The notes under the pieces were generated by a model. It saw nothing but the letters and a program-made list of their open reading frames with translations. It had not been told where the DNA came from and did no database searches. Of a DNA stretch of 64,000 nucleotides, positions 10,328 to 18,589 are shown piece after piece. The translations under genes and the position numbers were made by a program. How positions within the stretch are numbered: position 1 is the first letter of the stretch; the number at the start of each line of letters is the position of its first letter. Source of the stretch: Anabaena sp. PCC 7108 (GTDB lineage: Bacteria > Cyanobacteriota > Cyanobacteriia > Cyanobacteriales > Nostocaceae). The stretch spans positions 3,057,321 through 3,121,320 of the forward strand of contig NZ_KB235896.1 in the NCBI RefSeq assembly GCF_000332135.1, given 5' to 3'.

Positions 10328-11587
10328 ATGATGCCACCAGTTCAAGATAAATCTCTTATTCCTTTGCAAAGCTGGAGAAAACATACTGATCCACCTTTTT
10401 TGTGGGTTAGTGTATTTGTAAGTTCAGTTTCTCTACACTTGCTGTTTTTTTGGTTATTAGGCTCATCTGATGAGTTTAGACCTTGGATTCCCCACTCCAC
10501 TCAAGCTAACATTCCTGTTGATTTGATAGATATTTTGCCTCAAGCAGAATCAACAGCTAAACCCAAATTTATAGCTAAAACAGTTATACCAAAACTTTCC
10601 TCTTCAACTCAAAAGTCCGTCACAGCATCTTTACCAGAAACCACACCTACTACCCCTGAAAACCAAGATAATGGTGCGATAAGTTCTGATTTCAATCCTC
10701 CACAAGAGTCTCCAACTGAGAACTCTAAAGTTAATAATCAGCCAGTTCCGCAACGGGTAGACTCTACACCTACACCGACAGAAACTCCCACACCTACGGA
10801 AACCCCTACACCAACAGAAACCCCTACATCTACAGAAACCCCTACATCTACAGAAACCCCTACATCTACAGAAACCCCTACATCTACAGAAACCCCTACA
10901 CCAACAGAAACTCCTACATCTACAGAAACGATTCCATTAGCTAACCTTCCCTGGAATCGCCGTCAAGAAGTAAAACTGGGACAAGGAACCTTACTACCAA
11001 AAGATATTCCCACAGAAGAACCTTCACCAACTCCTACAGAAGAACCTTCCTCAACTCCTACAGAAGAACCTTCACCAACTCCTACAGAAGAACCTTCACC
11101 AACTCCTACAGAAGAACCTTCACCAACTCCTACAGAAGAACCTTCACCAACTCCTACAGAAGAATCTTCCCCAACTCCTACAGCAGGGGGTGTACTGGCG
11201 AATATTTCTCCTATACTGAAAGATGAAGTTAATCAATTAATACAAGAAGGACGATTAATTAAAGATGCTTTACCTGATGTTTTGGCAGAATATCAAGGTA
11301 GTAACAGTAAGCAATTAGAAGCTAGTTTTTTTCCTAGTGATTCTGAAATAAAGCCAGCAAATATACTAATTAGTTTAGTAATTGATAACAATGGCAAATT
11401 TCAACAAGCAGTAGTTTTAGAAATCGAGCCAGGGACACTTAGCGGTGAAAAAAGCATTTACGAGCAAGCGCTTAATGATATCTTCATGCAAGAAAGCTTT
11501 ATTGCCGCCCATAACGAAGATGGCTCAAAACCAAATTTGAGTAATTTGTATATGCGGATTAGGATTCAGCCAATTAATTCTCCATAA
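10328..11587 (+). CDS. TonB-like membrane-anchored protein with Thr/Pro repeats
   Basis: About 419 residues. A short cytoplasmic N-terminus is followed by one membrane helix (about 24-45, FLWVSVFVSSVSLHLLFFWL). Then comes a low-complexity periplasmic linker: roughly nine ETPTPT/ETPTST units (DNA 10770-10931) and roughly seven EEPSPTPT units (11011-11182). A folded C-terminal domain (about 320-419, ILISLVIDNNGKFQQAVVLE) resembles a TonB C-terminal domain. Anchor, extended linker and terminal domain is the plan of TonB energy transducers, but no exbB/exbD is nearby, so a structural role is possible. The two consecutive ATGs at 10328 and 10331 are the best starts; TTG at 10322 is less likely. 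Confidence 0.6.
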   Translation: MMPPVQDKSLIPLQSWRKHTDPPFLWVSVFVSSVSLHLLFFWLLGSSDEFRPWIPHSTQANIPVDLIDILPQAESTAKPKFIAKTVIPKLSSSTQKSVTASLPETTPTTPENQDNGAISSDFNPPQESPTENSKVNNQPVPQRVDSTPTPTETPTPTETPTPTETPTSTETPTSTETPTSTETPTSTETPTPTETPTSTETIPLANLPWNRRQEVKLGQGTLLPKDIPTEEPSPTPTEEPSSTPTEEPSPTPTEEPSPTPTEEPSPTPTEEPSPTPTEESSPTPTAGGVLANISPILKDEVNQLIQEGRLIKDALPDVLAEYQGSNSKQLEASFFPSDSEIKPANILISLVIDNNGKFQQAVVLEIEPGTLSGEKSIYEQALNDIFMQESFIAAHNEDGSKPNLSNLYMRIRIQPINSP

Positions 11588-11637
11588 ATACTTGTATTTT
11601 TTGCAAATCCATGTTATCTTTACATAGATAGAGATTT

Positions 11638-11708
11638 GCGGGTGTAGTTTAGTGGTAAAACTTTAGCCTTCCAAGCTAATAATGCGGGTTCGATTCCCGC
11701 CACCCGCT
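11638..11708 (+). tRNA. tRNA-Gly (anticodon UCC)
   Basis: Complete cloverleaf. The acceptor stem GCGGGTG pairs with CACCCGC; the D arm is GTTT-AGTGGTA-AAAC; the anticodon arm TTAGC-CTTCCAA-GCTAA gives anticodon TCC; the T arm is GCGGG-TTCGATT-CCCGC; the discriminator is T. The 3-prime CCA is not encoded. It lies 50 bp after the TonB-like gene and about 60 bp before the end of the REP-associated transposase region. Confidence 0.97.
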
Positions 11709-11773
11709 TTAGAAAATTGAATGAGTAAACCTCTAGGGTATACAGAGGGAAAATATCAGCGTGTTAAGGGCGC

Positions 11774-12337
11774 TTACAGAAAGGGCGGGGAGACCCCGCC
11801 CCTACGAGGGTTGTTTGGGTCTTTATCCCAACGGAGAGGATTTTGGAAAATGTATTGACGAGCGATGTCTAAAATTTTTTGATGCCGGATAATGCGATCA
11901 TAATAATTTTTTTGCCATATACGCAGTCCAGGGGTTTCATCAATTTTATTAATTAATTTCGTTGTTTGATATTTGTAATACGCAATTATTTGTCCCAATG
12001 TTATTTTCTTCCGTAGGGGCGGGGTCTCCCCACCCTCTTTTCTATAATCGTGTACACCCAACAATTCATCATTAATCACAATAATTCCATGAATGTGATT
12101 AGGCATAATAACAAATTGATCTAATTCAACATTAGGAAAATGCTCGCGTATTTTTAACCAAAATTCATAAACAATAAAACCCCTGACCGTGAATTTCATT
12201 TCTCCATTAATGATTTCGCCTAAATTACATTCACGGTGTTGGGTACAGATGGTGATGAAATATGCTCCTGGTTGTGAATAATCATAACCCCGTAGGCGTG
12301 TTGATTGGCGATGGTGAATGTTGGGGTTATATTTCAT
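11774..12337 (-). CDS. REP-associated tyrosine transposase (RAYT, IS200-like)
   Basis: 187-residue Y1 (HUH) transposase. The N-terminus RRQSTRLRGYDY-like start and AYFITICTQHRE lead to MPNHIHGIIV, the HUH metal-binding motif (about residue 82), and the catalytic Tyr is in the helix IAYYKYQTTKLIN. This layout fits RAYTs, single-copy chromosomal relatives of IS200 TnpA that act on REP palindromes. REP palindromes lie at 11782-11805, 12013-12037 and 12433-12455. The first two fall inside the gene and are translated as RRGGVSPPFL at the C-terminus and GGETPPLRK in the middle. This may be tolerated decoration or partial decay. Confidence 0.85.
   Translation of the reverse strand: MKYNPNIHHRQSTRLRGYDYSQPGAYFITICTQHRECNLGEIINGEMKFTVRGFIVYEFWLKIREHFPNVELDQFVIMPNHIHGIIVINDELLGVHDYRKEGGETPPLRKKITLGQIIAYYKYQTTKLINKIDETPGLRIWQKNYYDRIIRHQKILDIARQYIFQNPLRWDKDPNNPRRGGVSPPFL
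11782..11805. repeat. REP palindrome at the 3-prime end of the RAYT gene
   Basis: AGGGCGGGG-AGA-CCCCGCCCCT hairpin with a 3-nt loop, followed by ACG. It is the same family as the copies at 12013, 12433 and 57781. It lies inside the RAYT frame and encodes its last residues. Confidence 0.9.
12013..12037. repeat. REP palindrome inside the RAYT gene
   Basis: GTAGGGGCGGGG-TCT-CCCCACCCTC. It is an imperfect copy of the same REP hairpin, in frame within the transposase and read on the minus strand as GGETPPL. Confidence 0.88.
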
Positions 12338-12654
12338 CTGGATGTGAAGTGTTGATTTTAGGGTTGTTGAATCTGATACCGCAGGTAAAAGGTTGAAGAA
12401 ATAAAGGCAGAAAAAGGAGGAATTAAGGGCAAAAGGGCGGGGAGAACCCGCCCCTACGTGGGTTAGGAGAAAACTGCTTTTTTAAGTAAAATTATGTAAT
12501 TTGTTTGAACCACGATCTATGGAAAACCTAAATCATAGGTGAGAAATTTAGTTAAAAAAATATCACTGTAGAAATCTCTAAGTGATAGGTTGGTTTGAGT
12601 AATTGTCCATAGTTAAATGTCACTTAGCTATAAAACCGTGACATAACTTCGACA
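12338..12654. other. 317-bp gap between RAYT and pstB
   Basis: Holds the REP palindrome at 12433-12455 (AAGGGCGGG-GAGAA-CCCGCCCCT). The remainder is AT-rich with no ORF, and no strong terminator was recognised after pstB. Confidence 0.7.
12433..12455. repeat. REP palindrome upstream of the RAYT gene
   Basis: Same hairpin family as 11782-11805 and in the same orientation. The two copies bracket the RAYT gene, as commonly seen for RAYT/REP pairs. Confidence 0.88.
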
Positions 12655-13461
12655 TTAACCAAATCTACCGCTGATGTAAGCTTTGGTATCTTCCTGTTGT
12701 GGATTGTTAAAAATTAATTCTGTGGAGTTGTACTCTACTAAATAGCCTGTTCTACCGCCTTTATCGGAAGTTTTGACGTTAAAAAAGGCTGTTTTATCAG
12801 CAACCCGTGCAGCTTGTTGCATATTGTGGGTAACGATAACAATGGTGTATTGTTCTTTGAGTTCATGAATTAGTTCTTCAACCCGCAAAGTAGAAATAGG
12901 GTCAAGTGCAGAACAGGGTTCATCCATGAGTATAACTTCTGGTTGAACTGCGATCGCTCTAGCAATACATAACCGTTGTTGTTGACCACCTGATAAAGAT
13001 AAACCACTTTGCTTGAGTTTATCTTTAACTTCATCCCACAAAGCTGCTTGTCGCAAACTCCGTTCTACCAATTCATTGAGATCACCTTTGTAGCCATTGA
13101 TTTTAGCTCCAAAAGTAATATTATCAAAAATTGATTTAGGAAAAGGGTTTGGTCTTTGAAACACCATCCCAATCCGACGACGTACTTCTACAGGATCTAT
13201 ATCTGGTGCATACAAATTCTTATCACCAAAATAAACCTTACCGTCAGCTCGAAACGATTCAATCAGATCGTTAAGACGGTTATAGCATCGGAGTAATGTA
13301 CTCTTACCACAGCCTGAAGGGCCAATGAAAGCCGTAGCTTGATTTTTGGGGATATCTAGCCAAATATTCTGTACAGCGAGGAAGTTACCGTAATAAATAT
13401 TCAGGTTTTCTGTACGTAAAACCGCATCAGTCCCATTCATTGTACTAGTGTTAGTAGCCAT
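12655..13461 (-). CDS. pstB: Phosphate ABC transporter ATP-binding protein PstB
   Basis: 268-residue ABC ATPase. It has Walker [11 protein letters not shown]-loop [16 protein letters not shown], signature LSGGQQQR, Walker [14 protein letters not shown] and H-switch VTHNMQQA. The RPNPFPKSI segment and the PCSALDP box are characteristic of PstB. It is the cytoplasmic motor of the high-affinity phosphate uptake system and the last gene of the operon pstS-pstC-pstA-pstB. No phoU follows. Confidence 0.97.
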   Translation of the reverse strand: MATNTSTMNGTDAVLRTENLNIYYGNFLAVQNIWLDIPKNQATAFIGPSGCGKSTLLRCYNRLNDLIESFRADGKVYFGDKNLYAPDIDPVEVRRRIGMVFQRPNPFPKSIFDNITFGAKINGYKGDLNELVERSLRQAALWDEVKDKLKQSGLSLSGGQQQRLCIARAIAVQPEVILMDEPCSALDPISTLRVEELIHELKEQYTIVIVTHNMQQAARVADKTAFFNVKTSDKGGRTGYLVEYNSTELIFNNPQQEDTKAYISGRFG

Positions 13462-13517
13462 AAATAGTTTAGGGATAATTTTTAGGGATGATCATGCATC
13501 CTGTTGATGGTATTTTG

Positions 13518-14405
13518 TTAAGCTTTTTGCCTAGTGGCCCAGCGAGAGATGATACTTGTAATCAGAACCATCAAAACTAAGATTAGAGAAGCAGCCCAAG
13601 CTAATGACTGCCAATTTTGAAAAGGTGAAATTGCGAAGTTATAGACTAAAACTGCCAGAGAAGCTGTCGGTTTGAATAAGCTATCTGGTCCAGGCCAAAA
13701 AGAGGAAAACAGCGCCGTAAAGATTAATGGAGCTGTTTCTCCAGAAGCCCTAGCGATCGCTAAAGTAGAACCAGTAACAATTGCTGGTAAAGCTGCGGGT
13801 AAAACCACTTGTGTTACCGTTTGAAAATTAGTTGCTCCTAACCCTACAGATGCTTGCCGTAAATCCTGGGATACCAACTGTAAAGCTTCATCTGTGGTGC
13901 GAACAATAATTGGTAACATCAAAATTGCCAACGCAAAACCACCACCAAGCGCCGAATAAGAGCCTAATTTCAGGCTTGTCAAGGTCAGAACTACAATCCC
14001 GTAGGCAAATACCCCGGCAATAATTGAGGGAACTCCACTTAAGACATTAGTAGCAAAACGTATCCATCTAGCGATATTACTGGAGCTAAACTCTGTTAAA
14101 TAGATTGCTGCTAATACACCAAAGGGAATACTAATAACAGCCGCAATCCCCACCATGAGCAATGTTCCCAAAATAGCATTACCGAAGCCTCCTCCTTTTT
14201 GGAAAGGTGCTGGAGGTAGTTGGGTAAACACATTGAGATTGAGACTGCTAAAACCTTTAAATAGTACATAAGAAAGTACAGCCAGCAGCGGTAACAGCGC
14301 CAATAATCCACAGATAAATGCGACTACTGTCATCACTGTATTAAACAATGTTCGCGGAGATGAAGGAGAGCGAGTCAGGCTGCTTTCGGGAAAATGATTT
14401 GTCAT
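13518..14405 (-). CDS. pstA: Phosphate ABC transporter permease PstA
   Basis: 295-residue inner-membrane permease with about six hydrophobic helices, the first at about 28-52. The binding-protein-dependent transport loop reads TTDEALQLVSQDLRQASVGL followed by GATNFQTVTQVVLPAALPAI, which couples to PstB. Together with PstC it forms the phosphate channel. It starts 14 bp after pstC, and the pstB start lies 56 bp downstream. Confidence 0.96.
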   Translation of the reverse strand: MTNHFPESSLTRSPSSPRTLFNTVMTVVAFICGLLALLPLLAVLSYVLFKGFSSLNLNVFTQLPPAPFQKGGGFGNAILGTLLMVGIAAVISIPFGVLAAIYLTEFSSSNIARWIRFATNVLSGVPSIIAGVFAYGIVVLTLTSLKLGSYSALGGGFALAILMLPIIVRTTDEALQLVSQDLRQASVGLGATNFQTVTQVVLPAALPAIVTGSTLAIARASGETAPLIFTALFSSFWPGPDSLFKPTASLAVLVYNFAISPFQNWQSLAWAASLILVLMVLITSIISRWATRQKA

Positions 14406-14419
14406 AATTCAACCCACAA

Positions 14420-15370
14420 CTACAGTCGCTTAACTCGGAGAACAATATACTCTGCCAAAATATTAACTACTAGTGTTAAGAAAAACAGAACCAAAGCTGC
14501 GTACATTAAAGCTGCAACTTGCAAACCACTAGCTTCCGAAAATTGATTCGCCAATAGAGACGAAATGGTATTAGATGGTGCTAACAAAGAGATATTAATG
14601 TTGTTAGAATTACCTATCAACATGGTTACAGCCATTGTTTCACCCATTGCCCGACCGAGTGCTAACATGATGGCACTGACAATGCCAGAGAAAGCCGCAG
14701 GAATCAGCACTTGAGTAATTGTCTCCCAACGAGTTGCGCCTAGTCCGATGGCTGCTTGGCGTAAGCTAGGGGGAAGAGAAATTAAAGCATCGCGGGATAT
14801 AGCAGTGATGATTGGCAAAGTCATAATCGCTAAGATCACACCTGCTGGTAACATTCCCGGTCCAGTGGGTACAGAGCTAAAAATTGGTAGCCAGCCAAGA
14901 TAACTATGTAGCCATTTTCCCAAGTTATTTAAGATGGGAACCAAGACAAAAATTCCCCAGACTCCGTAGACAACGCTGGGAATAGCTGCCAGTAGTTCTA
15001 CCAAAAATACTAGTACTAGTCGTACCTGAGAAGGCAAAAAGTTCTCACTTAATAAAATCGCAGTGCCAACACCAATGGGTACAGCTAACAACAAGCCAAT
15101 AAAAGAACTGACTATTGTTCCATAAACGGCTGGGAGAACCCCATACTCATCATTAACCGGGTTCCAACTGCTTTTAACTAAAAAACCGAAACCAAATTTT
15201 TGGATAGCAGGCCAAGCGCCAATAGCCACTTGTAAGGTAATCCATATCAGAGTAACAGCGATCGCTAGGGCAAAAACTCTCGTCACCCAAATAAAGCCCA
15301 TATCCAGGGATTTATCTAGTTCTGAGCGCTGTTTAACTGTTGATGACAAATTCTGGAAATTTGTAGTCAT
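14420..15370 (-). CDS. pstC: Phosphate ABC transporter permease PstC
   Basis: 316 residues with a hydrophobic helix at about 29-50 and five more after residue 80. The EAA-type coupling loop is SLPPSLRQAAIGLGATRWET, followed by ALGRAMGETMAVTMLIGN, typical of PstC. It is the second membrane half of the phosphate transporter. A 257-bp gap separates it from pstS, so it may have additional promoter input or a processed leader; no clear site was recognised there. Confidence 0.96.
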   Translation of the reverse strand: MTTNFQNLSSTVKQRSELDKSLDMGFIWVTRVFALAIAVTLIWITLQVAIGAWPAIQKFGFGFLVKSSWNPVNDEYGVLPAVYGTIVSSFIGLLLAVPIGVGTAILLSENFLPSQVRLVLVFLVELLAAIPSVVYGVWGIFVLVPILNNLGKWLHSYLGWLPIFSSVPTGPGMLPAGVILAIMTLPIITAISRDALISLPPSLRQAAIGLGATRWETITQVLIPAAFSGIVSAIMLALGRAMGETMAVTMLIGNSNNINISLLAPSNTISSLLANQFSEASGLQVAALMYAALVLFFLTLVVNILAEYIVLRVKRL

Positions 15371-15627
15371 GAATACTGACTCTAAAAATAAAATCAGAAA
15401 GAATGTGAGCGGGAACCAGACTTATTTAAAATTGAGGATCTTTTACTTTTTGCATCTGACAGACCAGTTAATCAGGGTTCCCAACTGATTAGTCAATTTG
15501 CAGCAAAGCTTGCAAGTGTAGCAAGATCATCTAATGAAAACACAAATTGATCTGCTGTCTTTATTGGTTGAATCTTCAACCCCAGACAGAATTTCTTCAG
15601 CTATCTCCAGATTGGATAGCAGCAACA

Positions 15628-16812
15628 CTACTTACTTGCACTAGTAGCACTACCGACAGCAATTTTATACTCAGGACTAATTTGATCAGCCGCTGAAGCC
15701 ACCTTAGCAACAACATTTGCAGGTAGAGGAACATAACCTAATTCAGCAGCCAGCTTTTGACCATCAGTCAATGCATACTCAATGGTAGCTTCCATTGCTT
15801 TGGCTTTGGCGGCATCTGGATATTTTTTATAAGCCAGAATCCAACTGTAGGTAACAATAGGATAAGAATCTGCACCTTCTGGATCGGAAATGAAAGCACG
15901 GAGATTTTCTGGTAGAGTTACAGCTTCTAGAGTTTTAGATGCTGATTCCTCAGTAGCTTGAACAATCTTGCCACTTTTGTTTTCCAATGCAGCAAACTTA
16001 AGATTACTTTGTTTGGCGTAGCCGTATTCTGTGTAACCAATTGACCCTTGAGTTTGCAGGATTTGGGCAGTAACACCTTCATTACCCTTACCACCAACTC
16101 CCACAGGCCATTTTACACTTTTACCTTCACCAACTTTAGTTTTCCACTCTGGACTGATAGCACTTAGATGTTTTGTAAATACACCTGTAGTACCACTTCC
16201 ATCTGCACGATATACAACCGTGATTGGTTGCTTAGGCAGCTTTGCTTCCGGGTTAGCTTTAGCAATTGCTGGGTCATCCCATGACTTGATTTTACCCAGG
16301 AGAATATCAGTATAAACTGCTCGTGGTAGCTTGAGATCGGGAACATCTGGGAGATTATAAGCTAGGACGATGCTACCAGCAGTTACAGGCAGTAAAATCA
16401 CACCTCTATCTTCTGGTACTTTAGCGATTTCTTCATCTTTCATCGCCACATCACTAGCACCAAAATCTACAGTCCCTTTGATAAATTGCTCAACCCCAGC
16501 CCCGCTACCTACCGACTGATAGTTTACTTGCAAATTGGGATATTTTTTGTTCAACTCAGTAGACCAAGTTTGATAAAGTGGTGCTGGAAAAGATGCGCCA
16601 GCACCAGTTAAGGTAACATTTCCACCAAGATCCAATTTTGCTGGACTGGAGGCAGTCGTGTTTTGAGTAGTCCCTGGAGTTTCATTTGTAGCTGTGTTGT
16701 CTGGGCTTGACTGTCCGCCACAAGCTGCTAAACCTATTGTTAGCGCTAATATGGTTACTGAAGATGTCAGTCGATTATTTTTTACTAGATTTAGATTTAG
16801 ATGTAATACCAT
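15628..16812 (-). CDS. pstS: Phosphate-binding lipoprotein PstS
   Basis: 394 residues. The signal peptide has a lipobox (TIGLAACGG, Cys about 31), followed by a Ser/Thr/Asn-rich linker. The binding domain contains LTGAGASFPAPLYQTW and YQSVGSGAGVEQFI (phosphate loops), DFGASDVAM and YRADGSGTTGVF, all diagnostic of PstS. It is anchored in the periplasm or outer side of the inner membrane and delivers phosphate to PstCA. A Pho box lies about 54-83 bp upstream of the ATG, so induction under phosphate starvation is expected. Confidence 0.97.
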   Translation of the reverse strand: MVLHLNLNLVKNNRLTSSVTILALTIGLAACGGQSSPDNTATNETPGTTQNTTASSPAKLDLGGNVTLTGAGASFPAPLYQTWSTELNKKYPNLQVNYQSVGSGAGVEQFIKGTVDFGASDVAMKDEEIAKVPEDRGVILLPVTAGSIVLAYNLPDVPDLKLPRAVYTDILLGKIKSWDDPAIAKANPEAKLPKQPITVVYRADGSGTTGVFTKHLSAISPEWKTKVGEGKSVKWPVGVGGKGNEGVTAQILQTQGSIGYTEYGYAKQSNLKFAALENKSGKIVQATEESASKTLEAVTLPENLRAFISDPEGADSYPIVTYSWILAYKKYPDAAKAKAMEATIEYALTDGQKLAAELGYVPLPANVVAKVASAADQISPEYKIAVGSATSASK

Positions 16813-16865
16813 TGCTGTAAATATCTGTAAACTTCCAGATGAGCGCCTCTAAGATACCGCTAAAT

Positions 16866-16895
16866 GATTCAAATCAAGGTTAACAGTAGGTTAAT
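16866..16895 (-). promoter_or_regulatory. Pho box (PhoB/SphR-type operator) of pstS
   Basis: Read on the minus strand: ATTAACCT-act-GTTAACCT, two 8-bp direct repeats spaced 3 bp apart (16877-16884 and 16888-16895), then a weaker third unit TTTGAATC at 16866-16873. Tandem TTAACC-type octamers with 3-bp spacers are the cyanobacterial Pho box. Position just upstream of pstS and orientation fit. Confidence 0.75.
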
Positions 16896-17065
16896 AATCT
16901 AAAAAATCTCTTGGCTATAGTATTGATTAAAGGAAGGATTTTGTCTAAAATTTTATCAAAAATATACGCAGTATCTAAGTATTTCTTATGGGCTACTCAT
17001 TAAGTTACAGAGACTAATTTGACCAAAAATCAATCACACATAGCAGGGAATAGGATTAAAAATCT

Positions 17066-17179
17066 GGCGTTGCATAATTGCGGGATGATTTGAGAAACTG
17101 CGTCAATATATAATCACCGCGTCTGGAGTGTCTCCGCGTCCCCGCGTCAGCCTCAATCATCCCCTTATTCAGCAACGCC
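17066..17179. mobile_element. MITE, 114 bp, with 8-bp target duplication
   Basis: Terminal inverted repeats GGCGTTGCATAATTGCGGGA (left) and, read inward from the right end, GGCGTTGCTGAATAAGGGGA. The element has no coding capacity. The 8-bp direct repeat AAAAATCT flanks it exactly (17058-17065 and 17180-17187), strong evidence of transposition by a transposase encoded elsewhere. It sits in the region upstream of pstS, beyond the Pho box. Confidence 0.82.
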
Positions 17180-17276
17180 AAAAATCTTTTTGTGTCTGAG
17201 TTTTACGATCTTGGAATCAAAACGAATTTGCCTCACCTTGCCCCATAGAATGATTGCTTTTTTTACATAAGCACAG

Positions 17277-17825
17277 TGGGAGCAACGCGATTTTGTGAAA
17301 ATTCTGCGTTCAAGGCAGGAGGCAGGAGGCAGGGGGCAGGAGGTGTATAATGATGTAATTTCTCCCAACTTCCTACTTCAAACTTTTTGCGTCATGAGTT
17401 ACAGAGAACAATTTATTTGGCAGCGTGGTGTCAAGCTTGCCATTAACTGCTACCGACTTACCGAAAAATTCCCAAAATCTGAACTTTACGGATTAACTAG
17501 CCAGATTAGACGCTCGGCAGTTTCCGTGCCATCAAATATAGCTGAAGGTTATGGAAGACGGACGCAGAACGAATATATTCAATTTTTACACATTGCTTTA
17601 GGTTCGCTTCGAGAACTTGATACTCAATTGATTATTTCTAAGGAAGTCGGATTAGCATCGCCTGAACTATTTACTCCTGTTTTGGAAGAAGTCGATAGGT
17701 TTCAAGGAATTTTAGTATCAAGCATTCAAAAGATTAAGTCTTAAAACTCTTCTATCTCTTGCCTCCTGCCTCCTGCCTCCTGCCCTCTGCCTCCTGCCTC
17801 ACCTCACAAAATCGCATCGCTCCCA
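17277..17825. mobile_element. Cassette carrying a four-helix-bundle gene, with terminal inverted repeats
   Basis: 549-bp unit. The left end begins TGGGAGCAACGCGATTTTGT and the right end, read inward, TGGGAGCGATGCGATTTTGT (19 of 21 bases match over the full repeat). Inside each end is a tandem array of GGCAGGA-type heptamers (17314-17343) and its inverted counterpart (17761-17800). GCACAG occurs immediately outside both ends (17271-17276 and 17826-17831), as a target duplication would. The only gene is the four-helix-bundle ORF. No transposase is present, so mobility is inferred. Confidence 0.6.
17394..17744 (+). CDS. Four-helix bundle protein (23S rRNA intervening-sequence / S23 family)
   Basis: 116 residues from ATG 17394, MSYREQFIWQRGVKLAINCY. 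Family hallmarks are LTSQIRRSAVSVPSNIAEGY (about 36-55), RRTQNEYIQFLHIALGSLRE (about 57-76) and an ELDTQLI helix. This family was first seen encoded in intervening sequences of bacterial 23S rRNA genes, and related bundle proteins serve as accessory factors of diversity-generating retroelements. Here there is no rRNA and no reverse transcriptase. The gene is the sole cargo of an inverted-repeat-bounded unit. The longer open frame to 17295 reads through heptamer repeats and is unlikely to be translated. Confidence 0.85.
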   Translation: MSYREQFIWQRGVKLAINCYRLTEKFPKSELYGLTSQIRRSAVSVPSNIAEGYGRRTQNEYIQFLHIALGSLRELDTQLIISKEVGLASPELFTPVLEEVDRFQGILVSSIQKIKS

Positions 17826-17833
17826 GCACAGTT

Positions 17834-17941
17834 ATGGTAATCCGAATATTATGTGTTTTAGCTGGATCTCATCTTCTGACCATTGGCCTATACTGGTTGC
17901 TGTTAGCTTTCCCTTTGGCCTTTTCCCTGTTGTCTGAATAA
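17834..17941 (+). CDS. Possible 35-residue membrane peptide coupled to bioY
   Basis: ATG at 17834 opens MVIRILCVLAGSHLLTIGLY and continues hydrophobic for one transmembrane helix. Its TAA is directly followed by the bioY ATG (TAAATG), so translation could be coupled. It begins just after the right end of the four-helix cassette. bioY itself has no visible ribosome-binding site, which favours coupling. The peptide is not recognised and could be chance. Confidence 0.35.
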   Translation: MVIRILCVLAGSHLLTIGLYWLLLAFPLAFSLLSE

Positions 17942-18529
17942 ATGTTTGCTGCTTCCAATCAATTACTCTGGTCTATGATTGGCTTACTCCTAACAATGGG
18001 TGGCACGTTCCTAGAAGCCTATGGAACTAATTTTCCTTGGAGTTGGGGTCAGCAAGGAATTAAAACCCTGTCTTTAGGTGTTAGCTATCAAATAGGAGCC
18101 GTGCTGCTAGTAGGTTGTTTAGGAGGTAAAAGTGCTGGTGCGCTTTCTCAGATTGCTTATTTAGTGATGGGATTAACTTTGTTACCTGTATTTGCTGAAG
18201 GAGGCGGTATTGGTTATGTTAAACTATCTCAGTTTGGCTATTTACTAGGCTTTATTCCCGGAGCTTGGATTTGTGGCTATTTTGCCTTTAAAGCTAGACC
18301 TCGCTTAGAAATGCTGGCTTTTAGTTGTTTTTGTGGATTGTTAACAGTCCACATTTGCGGTATTGCTTATTTAATGATTAGCTATCTTTTTCCCTGGAAA
18401 GTTGCAGATAATCTGCCTTTAATGGAAGCAATCCTGAAATACTCTTGGTGTTCACTGCCAGGTCAACTAGTTGTAGTTTGTGCTGTCACCATAGTAGCCT
18501 ATGTGCTACGACATATAATGTTTTACTAG
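17942..18529 (+). CDS. bioY: BioY-family biotin transporter
   Basis: 195-residue integral membrane protein with about six hydrophobic helices. The BioY region reads LGGKSAGALSQIAYLVMGLT, then LPVFAEGGGIGY and GYLLGFIPGAWICG, matching the substrate-binding S component of the biotin ECF transporter. It binds biotin in the membrane and needs a shared EcfA/EcfT module, or works alone as some BioY proteins do. It is followed 60 bp later by lspA on the same strand. Confidence 0.88.
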   Translation: MFAASNQLLWSMIGLLLTMGGTFLEAYGTNFPWSWGQQGIKTLSLGVSYQIGAVLLVGCLGGKSAGALSQIAYLVMGLTLLPVFAEGGGIGYVKLSQFGYLLGFIPGAWICGYFAFKARPRLEMLAFSCFCGLLTVHICGIAYLMISYLFPWKVADNLPLMEAILKYSWCSLPGQLVVVCAVTIVAYVLRHIMFY

Positions 18530-18589
18530 TTATTAGTTCAGTAGTCAATGACTAGTGACTAATGACTAATAATTAATGATTAATTCATC

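Noticed and set aside
17165-17368. 67-codon reverse frame across the MITE and cassette edge
   Set aside because: Its sequence is made of repeat DNA (heptamers and MITE end) read in translation.
17295-17393. N-terminal extension of the four-helix-bundle ORF
   Set aside because: It translates GGCAGGA repeats; ATG 17394 gives the family N-terminus.
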